This document shows positions 1-11,345 of a DNA stretch of 64,000 nt, piece by piece (position 1 is the stretch's first letter; the number at the start of each line of letters is the position of its first letter). The DNA is from Pyxicephalus adspersus (taxonomy: Eukaryota > Chordata > Amphibia > Anura > Pyxicephalidae). Location of the stretch: the NCBI RefSeq assembly GCF_032062135.1, contig NC_092866.1, positions 28,251,783 to 28,315,782 of the forward strand, given 5' to 3'. The translations under genes were made by a program, and so were the position numbers. The notes below the pieces were generated by a model. The model searched no databases and was not told the origin of the DNA. It saw nothing but the letters and a program-made list of their open reading frames with translations.

Positions 1-186
1 TAACCTTGTTTAAAATTTGTTTTTAAACCTTGCGGTTTGCCCTATTGTATTTATTTATTCATTAATGTAATATTGCAATAAAACATTGTATTTTCAACAA
101 CAGGAATCACTAATAGCTGAAACAGTTTAGGCGTCAATCATTCATTGCTCTGTCACTAGCAAAAGGTGATGATAATTTGCAATGAA

Positions 187-190
<4 letters not shown>

Positions 191-233
<43 letters not shown>
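191..233. repeat. (TA)n microsatellite
   Basis: Uninterrupted alternating TA of about 40 bases. The Tc1-like terminus that follows starts at a TA of this tract, which suits an element that inserts at TA. Confidence 0.95.
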
Positions 234-236
<3 letters not shown>

Positions 237-612
237 TAAGGGAAAGAAGTATTTGCTCCCCTGCTGATTTTGTTTGTACGTTTGTCCTCTAACAAAGAAA
301 TGACCAGTCAATAATTGTAATAGTAGGTTTATTGTAGCTGTGAGAGACAAAATAATAAACAAAAAAATAAATAAACAATAAACAAAAAACAAAAAAAAAG
401 CTTGATGTGCATTGTAATGAGTGAAATAAGTATATGATCCCCTATCAACCAGCAAGATTTCAGGCTCCCAGGTGTCTTCACTGTATGCAGGTAATGAGCT
501 TAGATTAGGAGCACCCTCTGTAAGGGAGTGCGCCTAATCCAAGCTTGTTACAGTACCTGTATAAAAGACACCAGTCCAAGGAAGCAATCAATCCGATTCC
601 AAACTAGCCACC

Positions 613-735
613 ATGGCCAAGACCAAGGAGCTGTCTGAGGATGTCAGGGACAAGATTGTAGACCTACACAAGGCTGGACTGGGCTACAAGACTATCGCCA
701 AGCAGCTTGGTGAGAAGGTGACAACAGTTGACCCG
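613..735 (+). pseudogene. Tc1-like transposase, N-terminal part (broken)
   Basis: The reading frame starts at an ATG in a good context (GCCACCATGG) and reads [20 protein letters not shown], followed by a [18 protein letters not shown] segment. This is the first helix-turn-helix of the paired-like DNA-binding domain of Tc1 transposases, which binds the inverted repeats. About 38 residues survive before the sequence runs into unrelated DNA; the continuation is found from about 2015. No functional product is possible. Confidence 0.9.
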
Positions 736-2014
736 ATAATTTGCACGGATTTTAAGTCCTGATTTTCCCTTTTAAAATATAAAATTGTCTTATTTTAAAG
801 TGTCTTTGTTGGAAATTGTCTCAGTAACAGACCAGGGTCATACATTTCCCCTTATCAGATATTTATTGATCCGACAACCAACATCCTTCCAGACCCTAGT
901 TTACAACCCCCATTGTAAAAGTTGAAGTTTTGTGTCTCCATGTGTCATAAAACTCAGATAAGGCTAGTAGAGTGCCCCCTGATTGAACTCTGAGATGTGT
1001 TCTGAAACACATTTTTTATTAATCTTTGTATTTCCAAAATACCATTCTGTATAAAGTAGTAGTTGACTGATTTGTAGTTGGATCATTATGGTGAGCATTT
1101 TGAGACCAAGGACTAGTCTCCTAGGCCTCAGGAAAGCCGGGAAACCACATGTAGCTTGTCCTGGTGAACCATAAGTCCCAGACATGCCTAGTTTGGTCTC
1201 TGTGAACTCCCTATTTTGTGGTGAATAATAATCTGGGGGTTGGCCATTCATAAAAACCTGTACTTGTGAAATTATTAATAATGGCTCGAACAAGGGAATT
1301 TTGGAAGTGTCCACAGAGCATCATAACCCATGTGGAGACAGCCCTTCAGACAGCCCCCACCCTGCTGTCATTGAATCGTTGTATTAGTCCCACCTCTGTG
1401 GTTGGCATAAAAAAACCATGTAAGTCTAGCAGAGATAGCTTTCACTGATATCATCGGCACTGACACATTGAGCACTGCAGGGAGCCCAGTGACTGACTAA
1501 TAACTTGGACTATACACAGCAATCTGGACCAAGGCAAACCAACTCTACCTAAGTATTATTTCACAGTTTTCCCTTTTAATTTATACTGTTGCTATAGTTC
1601 TGTTATTGCTTTTTGATTAGTCTTTATTTTTTTGTGTTTGTTTATGCACTATTTTTGTTTGTTTTTACTTATTAAACACTATAAAAAAGGCTGAATCTGT
1701 GAATGCCCCAAGTAGAAATAATGTACCTTGCTAACCTGAAACGCTACTATAAACATTGTGATTACTGGGATATCCCTGTCTGGAGTGGCAGTGGGTGACA
1801 CTAAAGAAGCAGAAGCATAACTGTAGTTGTCAAGGGTAACGGTGCATGCTTCCATTTATGCACATGGTGGCAGTCTACCTGTGATGGTGTGTGTGGCAAG
1901 GGTTACCAGAGTGGTTAACCTTACCCTGTGATGGCAACCGCTTCAGCCTGCTGGTGCGTGGACTGTTGCAGAGCATGCTGAAAAGTCTATGTGCAGGGGT
2001 GCGGGCTGAGATGG
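736..2014. other. unidentified insert within the Tc1 relic
   Basis: About 1.28 kb separates the two halves of the Tc1 transposase. It holds no long open frame; the 116-residue minus-strand frame at 964-1314 resembles nothing I know. I could not find clear terminal repeats or an unambiguous target duplication, so the class of the insert is unknown. Confidence 0.5.
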
Positions 2015-2680
2015 CGTTCATCACATTCGAAAATGGAAGAAACACAATCTCCCTCAGTCTGGGGCTCCATGCAAGAGCTCCCCTTGTGGAGTTGAAATGA
2101 TCATGAGAACGGTGACGAAGCAGCCCAGAACTACACGGGGGGAACGATTGGTAACACACCGCGCCATGAAGGCCTGAAATCTTACAGAGCCCTCAAGGTC
2201 CACCTGCTCAAAAACAGCACATGTACATTCCCATCTGCGGTTTGTCAATGAACATCTGAATGACCCAGAGGAGAACTGGGTGAAAGTGTTGTGGTCAGAT
2301 GAGACCAAAAATGAGCTCTTTGCCATCAACTCAACTTGCCGTGTTTTGAGGAGGAGGAATAATGCCTATGACCTCAGAAACTCCATCACTACCATCAAAC
2401 ATGGAGGTGGACACATTATGCTTTGGGGTGTTTCTCTGTCAAGGGGACAGGACACCTTCACCGCATCAAAGGGACAATGGACAGGGCCATGTACCGTCAA
2501 ATCTTGGGTGAGCACCTCCTTCCCTCAGCCAGGGCATTGAAAATAGGTCGTTGATGGATATTCAAGCATGACAATGACCCAAAAAACAGGGCCAGGGCAA
2601 CAAAGGAGTGGCTCAAGAAGAAGCACATGAAGGTCCTGGAGTGGCCTAGTCAGTCTCCAGACTGGTTGATAGGGTATCAA
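2015..2680 (+). pseudogene. Tc1-like transposase, catalytic part (broken)
   Basis: Sequence resumes with an IRKWKKHN segment near 2020, then MIMRTV and QPRTTRGE. It continues through EENWVKVLWSDETKNELF at about 2275-2330 and [17 protein letters not shown] at about 2397-2448. The WSDET motif carries the first catalytic aspartate of the DDE domain. A second catalytic block appears as QHDNDPK-type sequence around 2565-2585, and a [14 protein letters not shown] end near 2640-2665. At least three frame changes and several stops are needed to follow the protein. Transposition role known for the family; this copy is dead. Confidence 0.9.
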
Positions 2681-2825
2681 ATACCTATTTTACTCATTAC
2701 AATGCACATCAAGCTCTGACTTTTGAGCACTGGGTTTTTGAGGGTGCTTTTGTTGTTATTCTGTCTCTCACACCTACAATAAACCTTTACAATTACAGAT
2801 TGGTCATATCTTTGTCAGATATATA

Positions 2826-3646
2826 TAAACACTGTATTTCCCCATGTATCAGAAACACTTTGTTTCGAAAAATTTGGGGTCTAAAAACAGGGTGAGTTTT
2901 ATACAGTGGTAGTAGATTTCTTTTTTTTGTTACTTGCAATTCATGCTTTATCTCGCTTGTTGTTTTCACACCCATAGTTTTTTTGTTAATTGTGGTTTTA
3001 GGGCTACGGATGCCTACGGCAGCCCACCACGCTACGGAGGTAATAAAGTCTTGGCTCAGAAAAGCGATCAGCAGAAGGTCCTTGAATTTCATTGTTTCGT
3101 CATTCAATGTCAGAAGACAAATCAGTTTGAGTTGGGACAGATTGAAAATATGGATGGGGTCCCCCTTCAATTTTATGTACCAAGTAACAGAACTGTTGAT
3201 AAGAAGGGGGTAAAAACTGGAACTGTGAAGACAAGTGGACATGAAAAGAGCCAATATAAAGTTGTTCTAGCTTGTTGTGCCGACTGAACCAAGCTGCCTC
3301 CTATGCTAATTTTCAAAAGCAAAACAATGCCAAAAGAAGCCATTCATCAAGGAGTGATTGTCTATGTTCATGACAAGGGTTGGATGGATCAGGATGGGAT
3401 GAAGATCTGGTTTGAGAAGGTTTGAAGCAGAAGACCTGGTGAACTCTTACACAAACCTGCCCTGTTGGTGCTTGATCAGTTCAGGGTACACATAACAGAA
3501 AACACAAAAAAGATTGCTGCAGAGAAGAAAACAAAACTTGCCATCATACCTGGAGGCTTGACATCCCAGCTCTAACCACTTGATGTCAGCATTAACAAAC
3601 CCTTCAAAGCTGCCATGAGAATCAAATGGATTCAATAGATGAAGGC

Positions 3647-3650
<4 letters not shown>
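2826..3650 (+). mobile_element. pogo/Tigger-type DNA transposon relic
   Basis: The left part (about 2830-2915) has a repeated motif with CTGTATTTCCCCATGTAT and a facing TTATACAGTGGTA, like a pogo-type terminus. Transposase-like coding follows. The element is cut at its 3' side by a TA microsatellite at 3651, so the right end is absent. Confidence 0.7.
2990..3640 (+). pseudogene. pogo/Tigger-like DDE transposase remnant
   Basis: One continuous frame reads through about 210 codons with in-frame stops at three places: TGA after LACCAD (about 3285), TGA after WFEK (about 3423), and TAA after TSQL (about 3571). Recognisable catalytic blocks are IENMDGVPLQF with the first aspartate, VVLACCAD, LVLDQFRVH with the second aspartate, and PLDVSINKPFK with the third. 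These fit the DDE_1 domain of pogo/Tigger transposases, relatives of CENP-B and jerky. The decay is by point nonsense changes, with no frameshift visible. The N-terminal CENP-B-type DNA-binding domain is not recognisable. Confidence 0.82.

Positions 3651-3687
<37 letters not shown>
3651..3687. repeat. (TA)n microsatellite
   Basis: About 18 TA units, marking the abrupt 3' edge of the Tigger-like remnant. Confidence 0.95.
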
Positions 3688-3689
<2 letters not shown>

Positions 3690-4640
3690 AATATCAACAT
3701 AGATAATGAGGTGGTAAGTATGTAAACGGTATGAAAAAATATAATGATGCATAAAGACAGGTACTCAATACATGTGTTTTATTAGAAATTAGATTTTAAG
3801 AATAAATTATGTTATCTGCAAAATGAAGTAGGTATCATTTATTGGAGGGAGTGGATACTGATTGATAGAAAGTGCCTACTTTAAAAAGTGGGGATTGGTC
3901 CAAGCTTAAATGGTTCATGCAATATAAGAAGGTACGTATTCTAAACAAGGATAATAATCGAAAAACATGTGAGTCATATAGAGTATAATGTTAATAATTT
4001 ATGAAATACTTCTGTTTATGGAAAAAACTAAAACTTACATTAGTGTCCAATGGAAAGAGATGTAGTATTTGGAGAAGCCTTTCTGAGTATTATGGGTTCT
4101 AAATAAAGAAATAGTGAATTTAGATAACTGCCTGCCATGAATAAAATATGTACTGACCAAGGTAAAAGTTTAAAAGATTTCTTCTTCTTAGTTTTTTGAA
4201 AGTATATCAGCAGCTGGTTATTTACCTTGTGTTTTTTCTTCTTCAGTATTCTTGTGAGTGTCAGCACATGGTGGTGGTCACGTGTGCTCAGTGACATTAT
4301 TACACTGCCATTGCTTGCTAGCAATGCTTTGTCAGTAGTTGGGAGGGTAAAAGGGAGGTAAGATTTTTTCCTTGCTTTCTCTTAGGTTTTTTGCAGTGCT
4401 ATCTGTTTGGAAAGGTGACTGATGACATATATGGGTCTAGCAGTGTCACTATTGCTAGGCGACTATTGGTATTTTGCTTTTGGCAAAAGCTCAAATTGTT
4501 CATGTCTTCTTTCTGGCTCCTCAGTTTACAGTTGTAAACTTCTTTCTAGAATGCTGGAATTTTATATTACAAATAAAAAAAATATATATAAAGGCATTGG
4601 ATTCAGATAGCGATGCTAATAGTTTCACTCTTTTGATTTT
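3690..4640. other. no gene recognised
   Basis: AT-rich sequence with only short accidental open frames. I see no splice-bounded coding segment or repeat structure here. Confidence 0.5.
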
Positions 4641-5499
4641 GCATGGGTGATGCCTTTAATACAGGCTGTTAGCCTAATGGGAAGAAGTGGGCACTTCCTT
4701 CTTCCTTTTTGGAAGAGATTCAGCAACGTATTGAAGAACAATGGCAGAAAGTGTGCAATGCAAAAAGACCTGCTGGACTGTATCCACTTATACAGAATTA
4801 TGGGATTCCTCTCCTATAGTTGATGCTACTCTTCAGTAGCCAAGGATGATGAACACTTTGATGAAGCAAATCAACAGCAAGAGCAATGGAATCAGCTGTT
4901 GATGGCCTCAATAAATACAGTGTATTTATTGGAAAAGCTGATGGAATTCTTTGTCACAGCCAGGAAGGCATTGTGGCTCAGACACTGGGCAGCGGACTCT
5001 GCTTCCAAACAAGCATTATGGTGAGTTCTGGGCCCTGGCAAAATCCCATTTGGTAAGTCTTTGAAAAAAGGAACAAGGACTTATCACCTGTGCAGAACCC
5101 CAGTAAAGGTGACAGTCTACCAAAAACTCAAATAAAACCTTTCCAAGAGGGATCCTCCCAGGCGTTGGAAGTGAGAGCAAGATTGACCAGGTTTTCCAAC
5201 ATTTGAAAGAACACCGTAATAGTGATTTTGTTTTTTTTTACACAGTTGTCAGAATTTGTATTCAGTCCTCCAAGAACCTGGTATGTCCAGACATCAATTC
5301 CAAATGTCTTAGAGGAGTGCAAGGTTCTTGCATCTTAGGTGCAAAAATTACTGCAGGCTTAAGCAGTTGTGTCATTTCCAGTGAATGGACAGGAAAATTG
5401 ATTTTATTCCACACTTTTTCTAATAACAAAGATGAGTTCAAGACAGTTCTAGGCCTAAAGGACTTGAGTTCCTTTGTTCAGACAAGGATTTTTGTATAG

Positions 5500-6350
5500 A
5501 ATTATTGCAGATGATTCTGTCAGTTGTTCATCCAGTGTTTTGGATAATTTCAGAAAGACCTAGCAGATGCTTATCCACATGTCCCAATTGCAGAGTGTTA
5601 CCTAGCTTTTTCTATTTTGCAATGTTCAATGAACATCTCCAGTTCACCTGTCTTCACCTGTCCTTACCCTTGTTATGACTTCAAGGAGTCTCTCTATTTG
5701 AGCGGTCGCCAACCAGTGGTCCGCGGTGGTCCCAAATAAAAATTTTGGGGGTCTGCCCCTCTGGTTGGTGCACCCCTGAGTGGGGTCAGGAGAAGGACCT
5801 TGCTGGGGGGACACACTGGTCAGAGCCGCAGACCACGTACCCCGAGCAATTCCTAGGCTCGGAGAAGTGGGTAGGCTGTGTCCCTGCATACAACCCGCCC
5901 ACTCTCCTATTGCAGGCTCAAATCTGTGATGAGAGAGTGGGCGGGGTTATGCCATAATGACGTCACTCTAGGGGAGGTTTCTCCCTCTTTTAGTGATACC
6001 CGGCTCCCCGCGCATTACCTGGACAACATACCAGTGCTTGCAAAATTGAAGCTAGATAGAAAGTCACAAGAAAAGAGTTCTCCAGACTTTGACTTACTTT
6101 CTGTATAGTCAGTTATACCCAGTTTGAGTATTAAAGTATTTAGGAGTGGAATTTGACACAATGCAATCTTTTTTTTAAATTTTTTGGCCTTTCCGCATGT
6201 TTGCACAAATGATTGCATGGGCTCAAAGGGTTCCAGAAACTCAGGCATGGTTGGCAAAAAAATGCATGGTATTTTTGGGGCCAATGTAAGCAATAACTTC
6301 TGTTGTTCCAAGGGCAAATGGCACACGCTTTAGATCTAGTAATATGCCTT
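5500..6350 (+). pseudogene. DIRS-like reverse transcriptase fragments
   Basis: The catalytic motif A region reads DLADAYPHVPIAE, matching the D-L-x-D-A-Y-x-H-[VI]-P-I signature of DIRS reverse transcriptases. A VFTCPYPCYDFKESL segment near 5652-5696 corresponds to the following conserved block, apparently with an internal deletion. After the hAT-like insert, the frame YLGVEFDTMQS marks the C-terminal part of the polymerase. The YLDD box was not found and probably lay in the lost or interrupted part. The copy cannot be active. Confidence 0.7.
5699..6020 (+). mobile_element. hAT-like transposon fragment inside the DIRS relic
   Basis: It starts with GCGGTCGCCAACCAGTGGTC, which resembles a hAT terminal inverted repeat, and is clearly richer in G+C than its surroundings. 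No matching inverted terminus was found on the right side, so the insertion is truncated or rearranged. It separates two pieces of the DIRS reverse transcriptase and is therefore the younger insertion. Confidence 0.55.
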
Positions 6351-6489
6351 CAATCAATGTAATTGCCACTCATTGGATCAAAGAATTATTCTTCCCTTGT
6401 AAATTTTACAAGATCTGAGGTGGAGATCCTCCAATCATAATTCATTTTAGAGAAACGTTTTAGGCCACAGCACTTGTATTCTAGTCACC

Positions 6490-6830
6490 ACTGATGCCAG
6501 CCTTAAATGCTGGGAAGCCCACTGTCTGGGACATTATGTGCAGGTTCGGTGGTGACCTGGGAAGAATTGAAGATCTTTGCTCATGTTCTCAATCAGCAAA
6601 GAGTCAAGGTGCTCATGGACAACAGGACATCAGTGCCCTACATCCCCAGGCCAGGCGGAATAAAGAGGGTCTGTCTCGGCCATGATCATTTCAAAGGCAG
6701 GGCAGTATCTTCTCTACTTTTCAGCTGCCAATCTGCCAGGCTCGCAAAAATATGTTTGTCAATCAAATCAGCGGATCCTTTCTCAGTCACAACAAATGGT
6801 CCCAGAACAGATAGTACCAATGTTTTTTTT
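6490..6830 (+). pseudogene. DIRS-like RNase H domain remnant
   Basis: A mostly open stretch (about 6507-6830) carries VLMDNRTSVPYIPRPGG, the counterpart of the SDN-T-A-V-A-Y-I-x-x-Q-G-G motif of DIRS and related RNase H domains; the catalytic D is kept. An upstream TTDASLKCWEAH supplies the first conserved block in another frame. In a shifted frame, AANLPGSQKYVCQSNQRI matches the segment that normally holds the last catalytic D (A-D-x-L-S-R), which here is lost. The remnant ends in a poly-T tract at 6823. Confidence 0.75.
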
Positions 6831-7940
6831 TTTTTTAAACATTTGTTATTTAGGGTTTTTCAAAAAGGGAAGGAGAGAAAACCAAAGGAAAAATAACACA
6901 TTGAAGTAAACATTATTATAAAAAACGGACAAACTTCAGTACATCAGACAATAAACAACATTACAGAATAACCAAATAGCAAAAATAGAGTTAACATTCA
7001 TATAAAAGCATTCTAAATTATGAACATTGTGTAATAATTCCCAGCAGATATCGTATAATTGTGTGTTAAAGAGTAGACTCATATAACAGTGTCCCACCCA
7101 TGTATCAAGGCCGATAAACAAAGGGGTCATGGACATAATAATGTGTGAGAGCGGGGGTTACACTGACCAGGAAGTGTTGATGTCGGCATTACAGCCATCG
7201 ATGATGGCGCGAGTCATGGGGGGTGAGGCAGATAAACCAGAGATGATTGAATTGGGTAGACCGGAACTATTTCTGGAAGGGTTTGTCAAGTTTCCCGGGG
7301 TTCTACAGTTCCCAGTCTGTCTGGTCACTGGGTACAGATGGTTTTTAAACACTGGACGTTCTGTTGTCAGATCTGATGGCATATTCAGCGAATGCACAAG
7401 CGAATGCACAAGTGCAGAGATTCAACCAGGTACCGCAAAGCTCTAGTCCAAGATGCCTTTACAAGGAAGTGGAAGCCCAACCCGGGGGAAACGCATCGGG
7501 GACTTATACGGAAACACGGTCATATTATTTTATTGTGTTAGCACCATACTGTCTAGTAGATTACCCTACTTCTGTGAATTACAACAGAACTAGGAAACAC
7601 ATACAAAAGTTTGTATACATTTTACTTTGTTTATATGTATGGAGTTAATATGTATGAATTTAATACATATGAATAAAATACACTGTGACTCACTACTTTT
7701 GAGCCTCAAAGCTCTTTCTTTGCCCTCTCTTTGCAATTTCGTGAATGTATTTAATTTTAAATTATATGGATCCTTTGTTCACCAAAGGTGCCACCACTTA
7801 ATAATTTATTAATAGGTATGAAATTCATCAAAAGGAAAAGGAATAAAAATGTATTCCAATTTTGAGTGGAATGCATAATCTCATGCTAAATAATGTATAT
7901 TATTCTGTTAGAAAAATGGGTGAAATACCATTTTGAGTGG
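6831..7940. other. unclassified, probably old repeat sequence
   Basis: Begins with a run of T at 6823-6836 followed by A-rich low-complexity sequence, as at the reversed 3' end of a retroelement. A moderately GC-rich block (about 7130-7500) has overlapping open frames on both strands of 83-105 codons, but none resembles a protein I know. No gene is called. Confidence 0.4.
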
Positions 7941-9900
7941 AACCGGTAACACAGCTCATTTTATGGTTGAATAGAATGACTAGCAGGTTTCTGTTTTGTA
8001 TAGCAAAAAACTGTCAGGGTGCCTTCTAGGCTACTGAAAACAAGAATTTGCAGTTACTAATTATTGAAAAGCGGCTGTATGATGACATTGTCATGAATTC
8101 TCCTTGAATGCTCAGCTTAAAGCCTCATTTGTAGGAACTATCAAAGGGGAATCCAATGCCTGCATTAATGTTCAATTTACTAAAAAAATAATAAAGATAA
8201 TAATTAAAAATAGCAATAGTCTAATGTTAGGAAAAGTCATGATGCATATGGCCATTCATTATTTTGCTGAAGTCAACCACCTTTTAAAATACAGTTTTGT
8301 GGCAGTAGAGCAGCTGGACCAGTTACATAGTGATCTTCAAATATGAGCTTTTTATCCCCCTTCAGGCAAACCTTACTCATCCTGACTGTCTCCCTATAGT
8401 CACAGATGATGTCTGAATCACTACTGTTATACACAACCTTTGGAGTTGGTAAAGGAAAAGACTTGCGGGCATGACTTTATAAAAACGATACAAATGTCCT
8501 CTAGGAAAAGATCTCATGTCTGTAATTAAAAGGAGAATACCAAATCTCCCAAATGTTCCTGATTAGAAGGGACTACCCTTGTTTCAGAATGAAATCTCCC
8601 TGTCGTGCTTTCCACCTCATTTGTCCCTGTTTTTTGAGGGGGATATATACACCTCTATACAAAGGTAATATTTAACTATTAAAAACTGTTGTTTGCACTA
8701 AACCTTTTATCCAGCCTGTAAAATAATAAATTTGTTATTTTGAAAATTTAATATAAAGGAAATGTAGTTATGAAAAAAGCACTTGTGCATTGTGCATTTA
8801 TCCAATCTTTTATGAGTCTTTATTTTTATGGTTCATAAAATGGTGACGTGGCAGGGTTTGCAAACTTTGTCTACATAATATGAGCTAAAATGCACCCTTC
8901 TTACCTATTCTAAAAAGGTAAGAGCTATGGAACACTGGCACATTTACAGAGATTGTACTAACAGACTTTATAACTATTTTTTCCTTAGGGATTCATTCAG
9001 ATGTATTTGGCCTGTGGATCCAAACCCCTGCATACCAGTAACAGATTCTTAGTTAAAATGGCACTAAAAACTTGTTACTCCTTCCTCATATATAATATAC
9101 ACATATATTATACTCTTATATTCTCCTCAGCTGCTGCATGATATAAACAAGCGCAGATGGCAAACAAAATAAGGCAGCATCTGTCAGAGGAAAGGCGTTA
9201 GGAGCAACTTACACACTGCAGATTATTTCCTTAGACAAAGCCTACCCCCACATACAGTGGCACAGCTACATAGAGAAGGAATTTACGCGTGCCAATTCCC
9301 TGCAGGAGTATGACTCAGTAGCAAAGATTGGAAAGACTTATAAGCTACCCTGTACGCCATCAGGCTTTGACACAGGCTATTACCAACATGATGATGCAAA
9401 CAATACAGATCAACAAGTCTGTGCCTCACATGCTTTTCTATGACGGGCAGAAGCTAGATGTCTTCCAACATCAGAATCATCTGTCACTATATTACTGTGC
9501 TGCACAGTAACCAGTACCTAAAAGTACCAAAAAGGTTAAAATACAAGGCTATTTCTCAGGTTAGCTGTAGAGGAATAGGATCAAGTATTAAAAATAGAGA
9601 CACCTTTCTGAGTTAATCCTATGTCGCATAACATTATTTTTGCAGTTTATTTGCACATTCAATGTCCTCCTCAGCTAAGACACATGCTTGAATATGTTTG
9701 TATGTAAGGTGGCATTTTGTCTCCTTACTCTCACACGTCTCTTCCTCTCTTCCTTCTCCTCCCACTCTGACAGTTGGAAGAAATCCCTGTATTTCACAAT
9801 TAGTCATTTTGCTCAGTGAATTAACTCTCTGCTTACCTTAAAAATGAACAAAAGGTTTATTTTTTAGCAAAATCGTTAATACACTATGTAGCAAAAACAC
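7941..9900. other. no gene recognised
   Basis: About 2 kb of AT-rich sequence with only short frames. I found no repeat boundary or coding signal I could defend. Confidence 0.5.
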
Positions 9901-9904
9901 ACAT

Positions 9905-10235
9905 AATGTATACACGTCAGATGATTCTCGTCTGAATATTGCTTTAGAGCTAGTATCAGATAAGAATCTGATGTGTATACAACTCTCGTCTAAAGTCGCT
10001 CATGCATCCATCCTGGTGGATCCAAGAATGAAGAATCACCATAATACAAGTTAAGGGGTAGACAGCCCAGCGGGGTGCCGCTCGTTTGTTTTTCCCCCTG
10101 CCCTCTCCATAGAGCAGAACAACATTGTATGTACAGCGCTTGTTCATGCAAGTTTCAGTCTTTTGTCATTGGAAAGGATTGTAAAAGATCCTTTCCAACG
10201 ACAAAAATCTAGTGTGTGTTACATAGCCTAAGGCT
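9905..10235 (-). mobile_element. MITE copy A (GTTCTGCTCTATGGAGAG family)
   Basis: On the minus strand it carries GCTGTACATACAATGTTGTT followed by CTGCTCTATGGAGAGG, then GAGCGGCACCCCGCTG and GGATCCACCAGGA. The same ordered landmarks occur at 50078-50262 and, more diverged, at 33838-34085. It includes an almost perfect 46-base hairpin at 10161-10206. Confidence 0.75.
10161..10206. repeat. near-perfect hairpin
   Basis: Arms TTTTGTCATTGGAAAGGAT and ATCCTTTCCAACGACAAAA pair with one mismatch around an 8-base loop. It lies in one arm of the MITE. Confidence 0.85.
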
Positions 10236-10740
10236 GTCTAAACCTAGTCCTTGAGGATGCTGCAAATTTTTAGTATTCCTTTAAAGGACTACGGTAAATT
10301 TAGTATGGTACAATTTACAAAGGGTAACAAAATGAATGTATATTGAAAACCTGGCCTGGGGTCGAGCAGTCCTGGTCTATACAGAGCCTTGTACATACAA
10401 TTCAAACTTTTTGCTAACCAGCATTACATATTTTTTTAAATACCTTTTTACTATTTTGTCAAGTGAACAGTCTCAGTTCCCCTATTAAATTTTCTGTAAA
10501 TACCCAATTAGGTTCAGGGACTTAAAAAAAAGGAAGAAAAGCAGGAATTTGCTTTGCACAAGACTAAATATTTGAAGTTAATAAACTTTTAATCTTAATC
10601 GCCTTGCTTAGGAAATCTCAGTAATATAAAACTTTTAAAAACTTTTCCTTATGAAGTTCAAAGCACCAGGTTCACTAATGGTTGCTATTCTGAAGAGCAT
10701 GTCCCTGGGAGACACCACTAATAGCCTTAGACTCTTCAGA
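10236..10740. other. no gene recognised
   Basis: AT-rich, no coding or repeat signal that I can support. Confidence 0.45.
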
Positions 10741-10757
10741 GTATGAATCAATATTCT

Positions 10758-11098
10758 CTACTGAAAAAAGGAGACTAAAAAATAAAAAAAATCACTCACC
10801 TTTACTTCCGCAGATCTGACGATCTCTCCAGAGGTCTCCTGGATCAGGTTGCTCATCGTCAAGTTATCTACCTTCGTCCCAGCGTAGATAATGGTTGCCT
10901 GGTGCCGCCATCTTCTAAAACACCTGATCTCGCACAGATCGGAAGACCTATCCTCCTGTATATGAGGAAACAAAAAGCGTGCCAATCTCACTGCACATGC
11001 CTGAGATTGGCATTTTTGCCCCTATGGGCGGAAAAGCTCAGGATCAGGTATGCGCAGAAGGAGCAGCCAGAAGCATCCTTGGATGCGTGATGTGGGTA
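10758..11098 (-). mobile_element. non-autonomous element related to 48613-49087
   Basis: On the minus strand it has CTGGCTGCTCCTTCTGCGCA, a facing TGTGCAGTGAGATTGGCAC segment, and an AAAGGTGAGTGATTTTTTT end. The same landmarks in the same order occur on the plus strand at 48800-49070. It abuts the CR1-like fragment at 11099. Confidence 0.65.
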
Positions 11099-11345
11099 TC
11101 CCTGGAGTACCTTTAAAGTTAAACTTACAAGTCTGTGGTTATTTGGTATTGTTTTTGCTCCCTTTTTAAAGATAGGTAGCACATTGGCCTTACGCCAATC
11201 CATCGGTACAATGCTTGTGGAAAAACAAATTACTACAAATTAGAAACAATGGCTTTGAAAAAACAGAGCTCTTTGAGGGCACATGGGTGTAATCCATCAG
11301 GTCCTGGTGCTTTTTCCACCTTAATTTTATCCAACGGTTTCCCTT
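11099..11345 (-). pseudogene. CR1-like LINE reverse transcriptase fragment
   Basis: On the minus strand the frames read KAPGPDGLHPCALKEL, then CTDWRKANVLPIFKKGAKT and NNHRLVSLTLK. These are the N-terminal blocks of a CR1/L2-type reverse transcriptase (KAPGPDG and DW-KANV-PIFKKG). The same region is found on the plus strand at 18900-19110 in a second copy. The fragment is about 80 codons long, with one frame change. Confidence 0.88.

Larger units (their letters stand above)
232..2820 (+). mobile_element. Tc1/mariner-type transposon relic, split by an insert
   Basis: The left end starts TACAGTAAGGGAAAGAAGTA, typical of a vertebrate Tc1 terminal inverted repeat. The left non-coding arm runs to about 600 and transposase sequence starts at 613. 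Coding similarity stops near 735 and resumes near 2015. A related but truncated right arm, with the characteristic run ending in a TTGGTCATATCTTTGTCAG segment, reaches about 2820. The right terminus itself is missing. The copy is clearly inactive: split, frameshifted and stop-ridden. Confidence 0.88.
4640..6830 (+). mobile_element. DIRS-type tyrosine-recombinase retrotransposon relic
   Basis: Three protein regions occur in the order expected for DIRS pol on the plus strand. A gag-like end is near 4955-5045 with an ARKALWLRHWAADSASKQAL segment. Reverse transcriptase pieces follow: DLADAYPHVPIAE near 5550-5595 and YLGVEFDTMQS near 6136-6170. Last is an RNase H-like region near 6480-6790, with TTDASLKCWEAH and VLMDNRTSVPYIPRPGG. 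Many stops and frameshifts are present. The recombinase gene and the terminal repeats are not recognised. A hAT-like fragment interrupts the reverse transcriptase. Confidence 0.75.

Noticed and set aside
964..1314. 116-codon minus-strand frame
   Set aside because: Lies in the insert within the Tc1 relic, with no recognisable domain or splice context.
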